From the NCBI RefSeq assembly GCF_037975245.1, contig NC_092583.1, positions 899,764-963,763 of the forward strand: 64,000 nt of DNA, read 5' to 3'. The stretch's first letter is position 1; every line of letters starts with the position of its first letter. The notes below the pieces were generated by a model. The model worked only from the letters and a program-made list of their open reading frames with translations. It searched no databases and was not told the DNA's origin. A program made the translations under genes and the position numbers. The stretch is from Apostichopus japonicus. Taxonomy: Eukaryota > Echinodermata > Holothuroidea > Aspidochirotida > Stichopodidae. Shown here one piece after another: positions 26,608 to 39,504 of this stretch.

Positions 26608-27750
26608 CTACAGGGCAGTATAGTTACAGAAAAAGACGAGTTTTAATGCCCGCTCTGACCAAACAAAACTATTATAGCTGGCTGGGATATGGCTGTCCTG
26701 ATAAAGCCGTTTGACGGTGTTTAGTTTTGTATCCGAGAAAGAAGAGACAATCGCTAATCCTGAAAGGGTTTATTAGTTTGTGCCTTGAGCCGTGACTATT
26801 GCACCTCACCCACACCCTTAAGCTCTGTCTAACCTAATGGCACACATTTACCGGTTAACAGATTAAACGGAAGGTTCGGTTCGAAATCACTATACTTCTC
26901 CTCTGTACTCGGATATGCGGTTTCAGTTCACTTATTGACCTTGTATTATGGTATGGGATATCGTGCTCACAGTCCTATTGTAAGGAGGAAGATGAGGGGG
27001 AGGGGAAGGGGAAGGGGAGGGGTGAGCAAGATATCGTCATCATCATGACTTTTCTAGAAAGGTGAATTCTTTAATAAAGACCGTTTGCGTTTCAATTTTG
27101 TCATCCGTATATCAACTTTTTTCTTTTCTAAGATGTGGAGAATTTTACAAAATTTGCCTATGTGTGACGTCATTCTGCATGGTAGTACCAAACTTTACCA
27201 TCCCTATCAGGGTTTTGGGTGGAGGGAGGGGTGGGGGAGGTTGGATGTTGAAGGGGGGGGATACAACGCAATATCGTACGTGGGAGGTCCCAGCAACTCA
27301 CAGTGAACCACTTTGGCAGTATATTATTAACGTACTTGATACGCTCGAATGAGTTGCATGCCAGACACTGTAATGTCGTCGTGAACAATCATTTCCGACC
27401 AGGCAGACAAGCTCACTGCCTTTAGGAGACGTAGCAGGAAAATCCGGTTGTTTTGTGGATAGTTTAAACATAAGCCGTAACGTTTATCTTTCTCATCTAG
27501 CTATCTTTGTTGCTAATTAATGGGCACACAGCCAGTGAATACTGAACGTTTGGCATTCATCCCTCTGTTGTTGGAAGTTACAAACCATGACGAATTATTG
27601 GTCTTCTCTTGGCAAACGGACCCAAGTCACGCACTGTGAAGCACTGGAGTGTATATCCCGTTGTGTACTTTACTATACAGTAGTAGTCAGTTCAGTGAAA
27701 CTTATATATATATGGAGTTCTGTCCGAGAGGGAACGTCTCACTACGCGCG
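26608..27750. other. Intergenic region upstream of fucosyltransferase 1
   Basis: Contains G-rich patches near 26987-27020 and 27217-27260 and no recognisable gene. The right end must include the promoter of the gene that starts at 27839. Confidence 0.4.
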
Positions 27751-27756
27751 ACACTC

Positions 27757-27764
27757 TATATAAG
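27757..27764 (+). promoter_or_regulatory. TATA box of fucosyltransferase 1
   Basis: TATATAAG lies 75 bp before the favoured ATG. It predicts a start site near 27788 and a leader of about 50 bases with no intron. A second TATATATA patch occurs near 27704. Confidence 0.5.
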
Positions 27765-27838
27765 CATTTCATAGTTGTGCGTTGTGCTCTGAGGTAAAAT
27801 TAAAGTCTATCAGAAGAAAAAGCAACAATTACAGAAAA

Positions 27839-29125
27839 ATGAGAATGGTCCTAAGACAAATGAAGCACATTGCTAAAGCTTCTGTGATTCTTAACGTCGC
27901 TGTTGTGGCTTTCTTTTCTGTGGAATTTCTAGCTACACGATTACGATTAACACAGTCTGTCTCGTCAATCCAAGCGGAAAAGGCCGCAGCAGTTGCTCGT
28001 TCAAACGATGGAGGATCCAGCCAGCTGGAAAACACCTTTAAAGAAAGCTGCGATGATCCAAAGAAAGTGTTGATGTTTGGAATGAAACAGCATTGGCTTA
28101 AATTTTGTAAATTTGAAGGGATGTCACATTTTCGATATCTGGTTAACTTTCCACGGGAGATCAAGTGCCCTGGTTTACCGTGTAAAGTCCATCTAAATTA
28201 CTCGGAGGATCCTAAAGATCTCCGTGGTGCTGACATTGTGACGTTTGCCAATGTGTACGACTGGCTGACACCTGAGATGTGGGGCTGGGCACATGGCAAT
28301 CGCACCAAAGGACAGACTTGGGCGATGATATCTCTAGACAGCCCTCTTTACGTTCCTGGATTTCGACCTCCTGAACAATACAACTCGATTACTTACAATA
28401 TGTTTGCATCTTACAAACTAGATTCGGACGTCTATTTACCTTACGGATTTTTCCAGAAATACGACAAGCCGGTGGAAGTCGATCTGAAACAATTTTGGAC
28501 ACCGAAAGACAAGATGATATCATGGATAAGCAGTAACTGTGACACGATCCAGTGGGACCGTCATAAGTTCGTGAGCGATATGAAGGCCGCCATACAAGTG
28601 GATAAGTACGGAAGCTGTGGTGATGCTGTGATACCCTGGAACGACGACAAAGCGATGAAAGATGCTCTGCGTAGGTACAAATTTTATCTCAGTTTGGAAA
28701 ATTCTTGCTGTGATGATTACATCACGGAGAAGTTTTGGAGGGCTCTAGATCTGGGTGTGGTACCAATTGTGGTGGGTGCAACCTATGATCAGTATCTCAG
28801 TATTGCTCCTCCACACTCATTTATTCACGTCGATCAGTTCGGTTCGTTGGCAGAGCTTTCATCTCATCTTACGTTCCTTGCTAGTGACGAAAGCCAATAT
28901 TTGGAATACTTCAAGTGGAGGCAAAGCGGTAAGATTGTGACCCATAGCCTAGAAGAGCAGTACGTTACCCCTTTGATGAATTCGACGTACTGCGCCATTT
29001 TAGACAAATACTTAAAAACAACCACAGAGGATAGAGGTAAATTTTTTAATTATCAAGATGCCAAATGGATCGGTAGCTGCAGGGATTGTGGAGTGAAATG
29101 GATTAAAAGTTATATGAAACATTAG
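27839..29125 (+). CDS. Alpha-1,3-fucosyltransferase (GT10), copy 1
   Basis: An intronless frame of 428 codons. The frame stays open 57 bases further upstream but only from a TTG; the ATG at 27839 gives a length matching its paralogues. GT10 enzymes transfer L-fucose from GDP-fucose to N-acetylglucosamine or related acceptors in the Golgi. Residues 11-31 form the single signal anchor of a type II membrane protein, followed by a short stem. The donor-binding motif at about 281-315 reads FYLSLENSCCDDYITEKFW then VPIVVGA, with the key Glu and Lys of the TEK. WISSNC and QWDR precede it. Cys110 and Cys115 and a C-terminal CRDC match the disulfide-forming cysteines of animal GT10 proteins. HGNRTKGQ is a likely N-glycosylation site. 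It is the first of four paralogues here. Acceptor and linkage cannot be read from sequence; alpha-1,3 is the family default. Confidence 0.93.
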   Translation: MRMVLRQMKHIAKASVILNVAVVAFFSVEFLATRLRLTQSVSSIQAEKAAAVARSNDGGSSQLENTFKESCDDPKKVLMFGMKQHWLKFCKFEGMSHFRYLVNFPREIKCPGLPCKVHLNYSEDPKDLRGADIVTFANVYDWLTPEMWGWAHGNRTKGQTWAMISLDSPLYVPGFRPPEQYNSITYNMFASYKLDSDVYLPYGFFQKYDKPVEVDLKQFWTPKDKMISWISSNCDTIQWDRHKFVSDMKAAIQVDKYGSCGDAVIPWNDDKAMKDALRRYKFYLSLENSCCDDYITEKFWRALDLGVVPIVVGATYDQYLSIAPPHSFIHVDQFGSLAELSSHLTFLASDESQYLEYFKWRQSGKIVTHSLEEQYVTPLMNSTYCAILDKYLKTTTEDRGKFFNYQDAKWIGSCRDCGVKWIKSYMKH

Positions 29126-29194
29126 CAAAAGGCTGATATGTGTGCACGTCACCAAAACTGTGAACCAACCACCGAAGACATTGTTTACAAAGTA

Positions 29195-29200
29195 AATAAA
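29195..29200 (+). terminator. Poly(A) signal of fucosyltransferase 1
   Basis: AATAAA, 70 bp after the stop codon at 29123-29125, in A/T-rich context. Confidence 0.6.
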
Positions 29201-30071
29201 ATATTTAATTAAAAAATACATCAACCACAATTATCTATGATTATTTAACAAAGCCAACAAAAAAAAGTTTGTATATGTGCAACACGATTATAAATTGTTT
29301 CGCCTGATTTTCTTCAATATTATCCTGAGCGTTATGTAGGCATAAAGGCAATGCATTTGTAGTTGAACCATGGCGCGATAAACAGATGGAGTGTGTGTGT
29401 TTTTTTGTTGAAAAGGAGTCATGTTAGTCGGAAACCTCAAACATGACCCAATGGTTGATTAATAATTTCAATGAAATAATAGTTTTCCGCTTTTCTTTCA
29501 TTTGTCTCTCGCAATTTTTAAAAACATCTATTCAAGAACTTAAAAAATGACAAAGGGTGGTCATGCAAGTGTTATTTCAGACATCCCTTCATGCAGGAGA
29601 TGAGGAGAATAAGGATTCGAATTAGTAAAGTCGTAACAAATTTAAATCTCTAGACTCAAAAAACTAATGTTGACAGTGAGATATCTTTCAGTTTTGTCGA
29701 TTATTTTGTTTCTCTCTTTGCCATACAAACGTATTCTTGTTTGATGTCATTTTTATGTATATATATGCTTTCCTAACGTGATTCTCAAAGGTGCTGCTCT
29801 TGAGTCCTGTAGCTTGTATATAAGTTCTGTTTGTGAAGATTCTTGTCTGATTTTGTTTTGTGATTGGTACCAAACTGTGTAAGCCTGGACAATATTGAAT
29901 ATTGTAACAATGAGAAGAAATGAATAAGTACACAGTAGAAAAAAGTGTATTTTTTTCACTATTCACATGAGAAATTCTTGTCGTATCATTTGAGGCGTGA
30001 ATTGTGTATGTAACTATGAATTATTGGTAATGAAAGTGTAATATATCTTCCAACATTACATGCGGACACCC
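29201..30071. other. Intergenic, no recognised element
   Basis: AT-rich sequence without supported features. Minus-strand open frames at 29688-29966 look random. Confidence 0.4.
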
Positions 30072-30284
30072 TAATCACTGTGAAGGAACCTTCAGTAAAC
30101 AATCAATTGTAGAAAAAAAATACATGACTATATATATATATATATACATATTTATATATATTTATATATATATATTATATATACATATTTATATATAGTA
30201 AAGTTTAGGAAGAGTTTTACATTTGTAGAACCAGATAAACGAACAAAATAAAACGAAACAGTTGATGAAAGTCATAGTAGTGTA

Positions 30285-30325
30285 TTCAAACGTTTTCGAA
30301 GATTTCCCATCTTCCTCGTCAGGAA
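30285..30325 (-). ncRNA. Hammerhead-like ribozyme core in left Penelope arm
   Basis: Minus-strand copy of the motif at 30656-30697: CTGACGA, a stem II of GAAGAT/ATCTTC with one unpaired G, then GAA and the self-complementary AACGTT. The outer stem I is weak (three clear pairs). Hammerhead motifs in Penelope pseudo-LTRs are an established association. Confidence 0.45.
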
Positions 30326-30655
30326 ATAGATAATAATATAGTTCTTATGTATAGTGCATACGAAAGTTGACAAATCTGCAATCTATGAGCATATCACTCA
30401 CTGTATAGACTGCCGAACAGCTAACATCACCAATTTTAGTGTCATAGACAGCGGCTATACAGACTTAGAAATTAAAATTAAGGAGGCACTGTATATCAAG
30501 AAACTCAAACCCGTTTTAAACAATCAACTATTTCAACATGGATCGTCATATATACTCAACTTATTTTAGAACCTCCTATATCTTTGAACATGGATAGTCA
30601 TCATTATTCTACAACTTTCGTATGCACTATACATAAGAACTATATTATTATCTAT

Positions 30656-30697
30656 TTCCTGACGAGGAAGATGGGAAATCTTCGAAAACGTTTGAAT
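30656..30697 (+). ncRNA. Hammerhead-like ribozyme core in right Penelope arm
   Basis: Reads CTGACGA (30659-30665), a hairpin GAAGAT/ATCTTC closed by GGGA, GAA, a short palindromic stem III AACGTT and a U at the cleavage position. Flanking TTC and GAA pair as the inner part of stem I; further pairing is poor. The layout is that of Penelope-type hammerheads with minimal stem III. Activity is unproven. Confidence 0.45.
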
Positions 30698-30786
30698 ACA
30701 CTACTATGACTTTCATCAACTGTTTCGTTTTATTTTGTTCGTTTATCTGGTTCTACATATTTATATATATTTATATATATATATAT

Positions 30787-30817
<31 letters not shown>

Positions 30818-30828
30818 TTATATATATA

Positions 30829-30887
<59 letters not shown>

Positions 30888-30962
30888 ATGAAATTAGCAA
30901 AATGTAAGTCATGTATTTTTTTCTACAATTGATTGTTTAGTGAAGGTTCCTTTACAGTGACT

Positions 30963-32415
30963 GCGTCATAACAATAACTGTGTAAACGTACTGTGCAGGG
31001 ACACACCTATGTGTGGTGACAACCGCGTATGTATCGACAAAGACAAACAATCTATATGTTAACAATATAGGTAGCTGAAATATCAAGCAACAGAGCTTTC
31101 ATAATTATGCATTATAGATCAGACTACCGTATTATAATTGAGAAAAAAATGACGAAGAAAGAAAGGGAAAGTAGAGAAGTATAACCAACCAAGAAAGTAT
31201 AAAAAGAAAAATGGAAGAAAAACGTTTACGTTACCCTCTGATGATATGATATGATCTTATACTTATAGTTACACACATATTACACACATCAACAGTCATT
31301 TAAAATCTTGCAAGATCGTCTATTGTATAGACAAGGAAATATCCACAAATTCAATGTCTGTAACAAAGAATGAAACATGGTTCGATCAGTACTTAGTTTT
31401 TATGACGTCAGGTTTTTGTATACGTTTCTATAGGAACGCTTCTCGTATTGTTGTGCATAGTAAACTAGGACAGTGCTACACTTAGTCACTGCGGTTTTAG
31501 CTTCATAGTTTTGAATTACCTCCTTGAAAGCACAATTTAATGCTTCACTAGACCAAGGTGCTGCTACTCTAGCAGCTCCATGGCCAGACTATGGCATATT
31601 TTAACGTATATGCCGGTAATGCGGGAATTCCCGCCATCGTTTCTGTAGGCCATCACTATTGAGCGCCAAATATGCCAGAAAGTCACATGCTTGTCTCTAA
31701 TCTTGATCCCGGTCCGAACATTTTGTCTCGCAGATATAAGTAATGTTGTTGGAACTTATATATTCCTTAATGGTTAGTGATGATGGTTTATAAACTAAAA
31801 AAGTGACGATTTAGCCATATAAAGACCGCATATATTGGAAGCCATATAATAGTTACGTCTTAGTTCTAGACATGAGGCATGGATATTACATAACAGTGTT
31901 TGTTTGCTATTATAAAGAAGGAATGCTATTATAAAGACTTGCTGTGCTTCCAGTAATAAAAACTGTAGTAATCCCCCACGTCTTCTTGTTATTGCTTTTA
32001 GTTGAGTGACGTTACACCACAAAAGGAGGGCCGGGGGGGGGGGGAGGGGGAGATGTACTAAACAATTTTCGTATAAAACAAAAGTCTTTCAATGCACGTG
32101 TATTCTTTACTTTATGTTAAATATATGTTTCAAAACTTTTAAATCCACGGTCCAATCTGCCGTTCACCTAGCCATTCATTTTAAGACGTTGCATATGAAC
32201 CACATCAACACTGTGTTTTGAGACATCATTGAATATTGTCTTCCAATGATTGCTTACAGTTTGATGATAGATATCAAAAAGCGCTTACCTCGTACAGAAT
32301 GACTTACTGTACTTTAAAGAAAATTTGTTTTAATGTCTTATGGTATTTTGTTGAAAACAAGTTATTGGGTGCACTGCGGGTATGTAGCAGGTTGGACGAG
32401 GAGGGCTCTATGATT
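30963..32415. other. Intergenic, no recognised gene
   Basis: Only a long G-run at about 32033-32049 stands out. No terminal repeats were found around it. Confidence 0.4.
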
Positions 32416-32492
32416 ATCGTATGGGTACGTTATGGATACGTTACGGATACGTTATGGATACGATACGTTATGGATACGTATGGATACGTTAT
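32416..32492. repeat. Short tandem repeat GGATACGTTAT
   Basis: Six or so copies of GGATACGTTAT or variants in tandem. Confidence 0.8.
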
Positions 32493-32697
32493 ATTAGGTA
32501 CTGGTTAGAAATCATGTTTGACAACTCTTCATTCTTTGTGAACATTTACAATTACGTAAATAAGTTGTTACCTACCTTTTTTAATTTTCTGTTACATAAA
32601 AAAATTGCAATAGGTTGTATAAATGTGTTATAGTCACTTGAAAGCTTAATTACGATGTCAAATAACAGAAGAGACTAATTGTGATTTTGTTGTTATG

Positions 32698-32893
32698 TTT
32701 ATGTAAGGAGAACTATATCGAGAACATTGTTTCTTAAACAAAAACAAAACATTTATTAGCTGGATTCGTTTCACGGATTAATAGAGTTGATCAGTTTGGT
32801 TTGTTTATGTAAGGAGCACTTTATCGGAAGTATTGTTTCTTAGACAAAAACAAAACATCGATTAGCCGTTTTACGGATTAATAAAGTTGATCA
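32698..32893. repeat. Tandem duplication of a ~95-bp unit
   Basis: TTTATGTAAGGAG starts both copies (32698 and 32804) and both end near GTTGATCA. The copies share TTGTTTCTTA.ACAAAAACAAAACAT and differ by scattered substitutions and a short deletion. Confidence 0.75.
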
Positions 32894-34310
32894 AAATCAA
32901 GGGTTTTTTCTTCAACAATTCAAGACGATAGTTGGATTTCTCTCTTATTCGATTCTGAAAGAAAAAAACAGAATTACTTTAGAGCTCCAAATTGGATGCA
33001 CTGCTAGGTCCCCTTCCTATTTATTTGTTCCTGTTGCTTTCTGCTCTCCAGGAAATTGATCATATAGTGCTTTTGATGGCATCATTACGCGTTCACATTA
33101 ATAACGTTATTTTCTTTATAAAATATTGTTGTTTATTTGGCCGTTGAAAGGTGGCGCTTTCCCTTGGAACATGTCCTTCGTCTTGCTATTTTTCCATTAG
33201 CTTTTCAATGATTTATCAAAGCAAGGCTTCAAGAAAGTTATTTGTTTTGTCAAAAAGAAAACAGATAGGCCTAACTAAATTTGTCTTGCTGATGTCGTTT
33301 ACGATGGGTGGGGAGTAGGGTTGGGTTGGGAGGAGAATGTGTAAGCCGGGGAGTTGTCATGGGGTTGCTTTTAGTACATTTAATTCCTATCGAGTTGTCG
33401 AAAGCTCCTAGGTATAATTGCCATGGTTTCTTACATGATTGTAACTAAAGTGGTAATTTTTTAAAAATCCTTTTCATAGCTGGGTACACGGAACCTTCCG
33501 ATCAGCTACAACTTTGCCCAATTATAGGCAAAAACGAGACTTGTTAAAAAAAAACACAAAAAATGTTGGTTTAAAATCCTAGGTCTCTTGACTGTATGGC
33601 GAGATACGATAATTTTTTTTTTTTAAATTTCCAACAAGCATGCCGTTATTAAAGGGTTTACACATATATTCATAAAGAATGATGCTATAATTTTGACTGT
33701 TTAAGATATCATAATTCAAAAAGAAATGTTATTACATTATGGAAGGTCTCTTTTGGCATTGGTGAAACATTTTAGTATTGTACAGTAATTCTCTCTTCAT
33801 GCGAACATGTTTTCACTTATTGTAAATCATTTTCTTTAATATCATAATTACTAAGAACATTTTCGAAGCATTGAAAAGAAAACATATGATCCGTATAGTA
33901 ATACTTGCATGAAAAAAAAGATATATTAGAACTATAATAATTATGGAATGAAGGAAAAGAAAAATATTAATTAAAACCTCTCGTTTTTTTTCTTTTTGGT
34001 TTTCTTTGGTAGAAATAGACACAAATTTGTTTTCCTTATAGATAAACTCACAGAGATGATTCACTAAAAATTAAAAACATAAACAATTAAATGTGAGACG
34101 GGTGGGTGTTGAAGGGAAGAAGCCAAGTTTTTCCTTTGTAATCTCTGACTTTTATACATCTCTTTCCACTTCGACCAGTATACGTAACTCACCTTCAAAG
34201 AACAACGGGAGATAATCATTATAAGTTCTCAAGTGTGTCTTTGGACTGGAGGAATTCGGATATCAAATTGGTTTTAAGAAATGCAGACCTAAGAGATCGA
34301 GTTATTGGAC
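32894..34310. other. Intergenic, no recognised element
   Basis: No gene, RNA or transposon could be supported. Poly-T and poly-A runs are frequent near 33540-33625 and 33900-34000. Confidence 0.4.
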
Positions 34311-34708
34311 CAGGGGGGTAGGAAGCTTCCAAAAATTGGGGAGGGGGCACAACATCAGAGGGGCACTTTCTCATCCCACAACCACCACTCGTTATGCTAT
34401 AAACCGATACACACCGACCATATCACTTAAATATATATGATGTGTTAGTATGCTATCAATGTTATTTATTGAGATTGTTTATTGTTAACCGTACTACAAA
34501 AAGATATGGGATGCCATTTTAAAAATAGCATATACAGACTAAAAATAAATAATTAAAATAATAAAATTAACAAAGGCTTAAGATATCCAAAAGACAGTTC
34601 TTTATCAAAGGGGCACATTTTATTTGCCAGTGGGCAACATTTGCTATATTGGACAAAAGTGTGGGGGGGGGGGGCACGTGCCCCAGTGCCCCCGGCTCCC
34701 ACCCCCTG
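34311..34708. mobile_element. Short non-autonomous hAT-like element
   Basis: Ends read CAGGGGGGTAGGAAGC and, in reverse, CAGGGGGTGGGAGCCG. Flanking octamers TATTGGAC (34303-34310) and TAATGGAC (34709-34716) match at 7 of 8 positions. It is 398 bp long with no coding sequence and carries a run of about 11 G near 34662-34673 beside GCACGTGCCCC. Confidence 0.6.
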
Positions 34709-35300
34709 TAATGGACACACTGGGTATATCTATCGATAGGAATGGGCAATTCACTGAATGAAAGAAGACCAAGGTTGGGTGAAATCTTGCCGTGAAGCCT
34801 CAGATTAATAATATATAGCAGGGCCTACTCGGGAACGGAGAAACAGAATGTTTTGACATTTTCGTAGGAGGAGAGCTTCCCAATTGGGAATTTAATTAAA
34901 TAAAAGTAATTAAACGGTTAGGTACAATGTGTGGCCACGGACGAATCACTGATTATCAGATAACATCGGTGTTATTTAATCTACTGAACAAAACACCCAC
35001 AATAAATATAAAAATCTTTCAGCATAATGACAAAACCGAAAGGGGTGAATTTTACATTCTATCACCTACTGCGCCGTGCGGGTACATGTTCTTGAAAAAG
35101 TCTACGACAACCACAGAAAGTAGTTTGAGTAGTTTTATCATGCTTTTAATTAATATGTTGTTAGTCTCAACCCCCCCCCCCATCACCTCTGCCCGGTCAT
35201 AAATTATACATAATCAAAACCGTGTAAAACAAGTTATGTTGCTAATTTTGTATAGGCCAAATCATATTATCTAGTGTTTATCAATCAAGCACTCTAAATT
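34709..35300. other. Intergenic, no recognised element
   Basis: A C-run at about 35170-35180 is the only notable item. Confidence 0.35.
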
Positions 35301-35307
35301 CACTAAC

Positions 35308-35750
35308 AGCTATCATGCACTATCACGCAGTATAATGCACTATCATGCACTCTGAATGTAGAATAATATGCACGAAATTGTATGCTTGAATAATAATTTG
35401 ATAACTGTAGATTGAAGTGAAATACCAACTTAACTGAGTTAATGAGAAGCTAACTAATAAATGATGGTATTGTGTTAAATACTGTTGTTAAGATATAAAC
35501 TGAACCCGGATAGTTAATGTGAAGTTTAATGTTAATGAAGCTTATTCAATTAATAAAGTTAAATTAAGGTGAAGTTAAAAGTGCGCAAGTTGAAACGTAT
35601 AAGAGAAGAATTTGTTCCTAATTTGTAATTCGATATTATTTTACGTGTGTTGAATTTCTCATCACCATTGCATTTATTTAGCATATTGCATTTCTTTAGC
35701 CTAATGCATTTATTTAACATAATGCATAATTTATGCATTTATTAAGATTC
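35308..35750. repeat. Short AT-rich tandem repeats
   Basis: Two clusters: ATCATGCACT-type units near 35312-35352, and TGCATTTATTTAGCATAT-type units of about 21 bp near 35668-35745, with unique sequence between. Confidence 0.6.
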
Positions 35751-36126
35751 CTGTAGAGCGTTAGTACAGTACACGCTCAGAATTCTTCGTTTCCATTGCC
35801 AACATGACAAAACATGCGACTTCATATCTGCTATCAGAGTTTTGATATATATTCTTAGTTACACGCATGACCGCACTGTCTCAATATTTAAACAACACAA
35901 GTGCAAGTGGCTCTGACGTAAATAGTAAATTCGAAAGTTCAATACCATTGTCAAGCTTTTCTTTACAAAGTTTACTTTTGGGGTGCGTTCAAAAAAAAGT
36001 AAATTTGATGTTCCGTTTAAATAGAAAGTATATCGGTCCTACTACAGTGTATTGTGTTCGCCAAAGTTTCTCGTGTGATAAGTACATGGACGGGTGATGC
36101 ACGCAAGGCTCTGTACTCGACCCGCC

Positions 36127-36127
<1 letters not shown>

Positions 36128-36179
<52 letters not shown>

Positions 36180-36200
36180 CATATAATAATATATATAATA
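36128..36200. repeat. TA microsatellite
   Basis: An AT dinucleotide array with CATA interruptions, immediately 3' of the reverse SINE copy that follows, so probably grown from its tail. Confidence 0.85.
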
Positions 36201-36201
36201 A

Positions 36202-36482
36202 TCGGCAGTTATTTTTACGACGCTTAAGCGACCACAAATGTGGGAGTAGCCCGCAAGGGCTTATGGATTACAACTTACACGTCGGGTGGCTTTCAGTTCA
36301 ACATTTTAACTCAAATTTGGAATCTTTCCAATTTAGAAAGTAATTTCAGAAAACCGTAGATTGCTCTTGGATGAAAAACCCACCTTACTATGACCCGGCC
36401 GGGAATCGAACCCGAACCTCCCGATTGCTAAGCCTCATGCTTCAAATGCCACCGCCTTTATCCACTCGGCCACAGAACACAC
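36202..36482 (-). mobile_element. tRNA-derived SINE (tRNA-Leu/Ser-like head), reverse copy
   Basis: On the minus strand the head reads TGGCCGAGTGGATAAAGGCG (A box) then GGTTCGATTCCCGGCCGGG (B box), followed by a body that includes the hairpin AAGCCCTTGCGGGCTACTCC and ends at the TA array. The head resembles a long-variable-arm tRNA, but the sequence runs on as a 280-bp SINE and it is not a tRNA gene. Confidence 0.7.
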
Positions 36483-36511
36483 ATACACACACACACTCAC
36501 ACACACACTAC

Positions 36512-37800
<1,289 letters not shown>

Positions 37801-37807
37801 ATCAGAC

Positions 37808-37860
37808 TTCCCCGCCTCCCGCCTCCCGCCTCCCGCCTCCCGCCTCCCGCCTCCCGCACC
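37808..37860. repeat. 7-bp tandem repeat CCTCCCG
   Basis: Seven units of GCCTCCC in tandem followed by C-rich sequence. Confidence 0.9.
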
Positions 37861-37916
37861 CCCTCCCTCCTTCCCCTTCCCCACACCACGGACACACTGA
37901 GTTTATAGGTGAGTAA

Positions 37917-38084
37917 GGGGTTAATCAACGGTCTAGCGTGCGTTACTCACAGGATTAATGCACGATCGGGAGATAATGCAAGCAATGCACGAGGGCGGAG
38001 CCCGAGTGCATCCAGCGATAGCATTAACACCCGGAGTGCATTAATCATGTGTGAGTAACGCACGCTAGACCGTTGATTAGCCCC
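37917..38084. repeat. Long near-perfect palindrome (MITE-like)
   Basis: Arms 37917-37962 and 38037-38084 are reverse complements (GGTCTAGCGTGCGTTACTCA within each), and the interior is itself palindromic around GAGGGCGGAGCCCGAG. Part of the arm (GTGCGTTACTCACAGGATTAA) recurs at about 38190-38210. Another 12-bp inverted pair, GTTCATTCATAC, bounds 38085-38273. No coding sequence. Probably a foldback or MITE-type element. Confidence 0.7.
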
Positions 38085-38273
38085 GTTCATTCATACACTA
38101 CCATTTGTGTGGGGGAAAAATCATAAAACAAAACATTTTTGGTTACATATAACCAAAGATTTATTAAAGTGATGCCCCGTAATTTTACCGTGCGTTACTC
38201 ACAGGATTAACCACGGTCAGCTGACCTGAATGGACCAATAGGATTTAGGAATCTTTACTAAGTATGAATGAAC

Positions 38274-39504
38274 AGTGCTTCAATCTCGTTTAGGGAAGTT
38301 AACGTGTGATTTTTGACCGTGTCGACATACCGTTAACTAGCCTGTAGTTCTATATGGCAAGTAGAGCTACTAATTGAATTGTGTATGTTAGTATAAGAGG
38401 AAGGGAAAGGGTGAGAAAGGGTCAAGCGATGGGCTGTAGAGGGGCGGGGAGAAGAGGAGGGAGCGATTTATAATCGATCCTCATACAATTTCTTTCTTTT
38501 GTTTTGTTTGATATTAGGTCAGCTGGTGTAGAATATTACGATCATCTGTTCATATAAGCTGTACAAACAAGATAGTGATGTGATAGTATTGAAAGATCAT
38601 CAAAATTTTTCCACCCTCAGAATAATTCTTTTACACCTTGAGCCATTTGTCAAAGTAGTACAGTTTTGATCTTCATTGATATCCGCTGCATTGGTATGAT
38701 CTTGATTGGAAGTTCCAATAATTTCCGGGGGGGGGGGGTAAGAGTTGGGGTGGGGGTGGGCGAGGAGCTATAAGAGATGGGATGGGATGGGCTAGGAGCT
38801 ATAAGAGATGGGGTGGGCTAGGAGCGATTAAAATTTTAGGCTAATCACCTTGCTTTACGCTGCCCTGTTAATCAAGTTTTCGACAGTTTGTGTACCTCCC
38901 ATAGCCGATCAGTGATGAAGCTAAGCCTACAAATAATGAACTAATCTGTAGTTTAATGGAATTCATGAATAGTTGCATTTTAAAGCATCTAGTTTGTTTA
39001 TGTCTGTGGATGAGAGGTGCTGCGGGGATAGGGTGGGATGTTGGACCGGGGTGAACCAGGGAGATGTAAAGTTGTGATAACTAGTGTGTTTTAGCACAAG
39101 TTGAAATATTGTTTTAATAGTGCAATCTTCTGAAATAGAGGGCAGCATCCCAAAACGGTTGTTAGAAATTTTGCCTGGAAAAGTTGGAAACAAAATTAAT
39201 CATTGCCCGCCTGTCCCTTCACAAGAAGACAAGGTAATCCTATGAATTAATTGTTTGACCTTAATGGATTCGGTCGCCATGAATGTTGTAGTTGTGATTT
39301 TTATCCATCCTGAAAGGGATAATCTTACACTAAGATGGTTACCTTACCAGTGTAAGGAATTCGCATAGTTACAACATATTGTTGCATATCTCCTAAATGG
39401 TCTTATCACGGTAACAGAACCCGCAAGGATTTAACTCCGTGGATGAATAACTCAGTGTTTCAGAGCATCTACATTGACACATCGGTGGTATTATGTATGT
39501 ATTG
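38274..39504. other. Intergenic with G-rich tandem patch
   Basis: Contains a G-run and GGGATGGG/GGGCTAGGAGC repeats at 38728-38825. No gene is supported. Confidence 0.4.

Larger units (their letters stand above)
30072..30962 (+). mobile_element. 5'-truncated Penelope-like element with inverted terminal arms
   Basis: Two long arms, about 30072-30368 and 30612-30962, are reverse complements of each other apart from different TA arrays. Between and just inside them, 30365-30569 encodes the C-terminal end of a Penelope-type GIY-YIG endonuclease: SAIYEHITHCIDC, then IKEALYIKKLKPVLNNQL and a stop. The KEALYI and KP.LN.Q motifs are the hallmark of that domain's tail. The reverse transcriptase and the GIY-YIG catalytic start are absent, so the copy is dead. 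Penelope-like elements are known for 5' truncation and for pseudo-LTRs in direct or inverted order, which fits the layout. Each arm contains a hammerhead-like core. Confidence 0.8.

Noticed and set aside
27062..27388. Overlapping open frames of 70-96 codons on both strands
   Set aside because: They run through G-rich low-complexity sequence, have no family motif, and differ completely between frames.
27782..27838. Upstream extension of fucosyltransferase 1
   Set aside because: It would need a TTG start and adds a basic stretch absent from the paralogues; the ATG at 27839 gives the family length.
35308..35360. Possible CRISPR-like short repeats
   Set aside because: The units are contiguous AT-rich tandem repeats without unique spacers, in an animal genome.
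36390..36480. Possible tRNA-Leu or tRNA-Ser gene on the minus strand
   Set aside because: The head continues into a 280-bp SINE body and no full cloverleaf could be closed.
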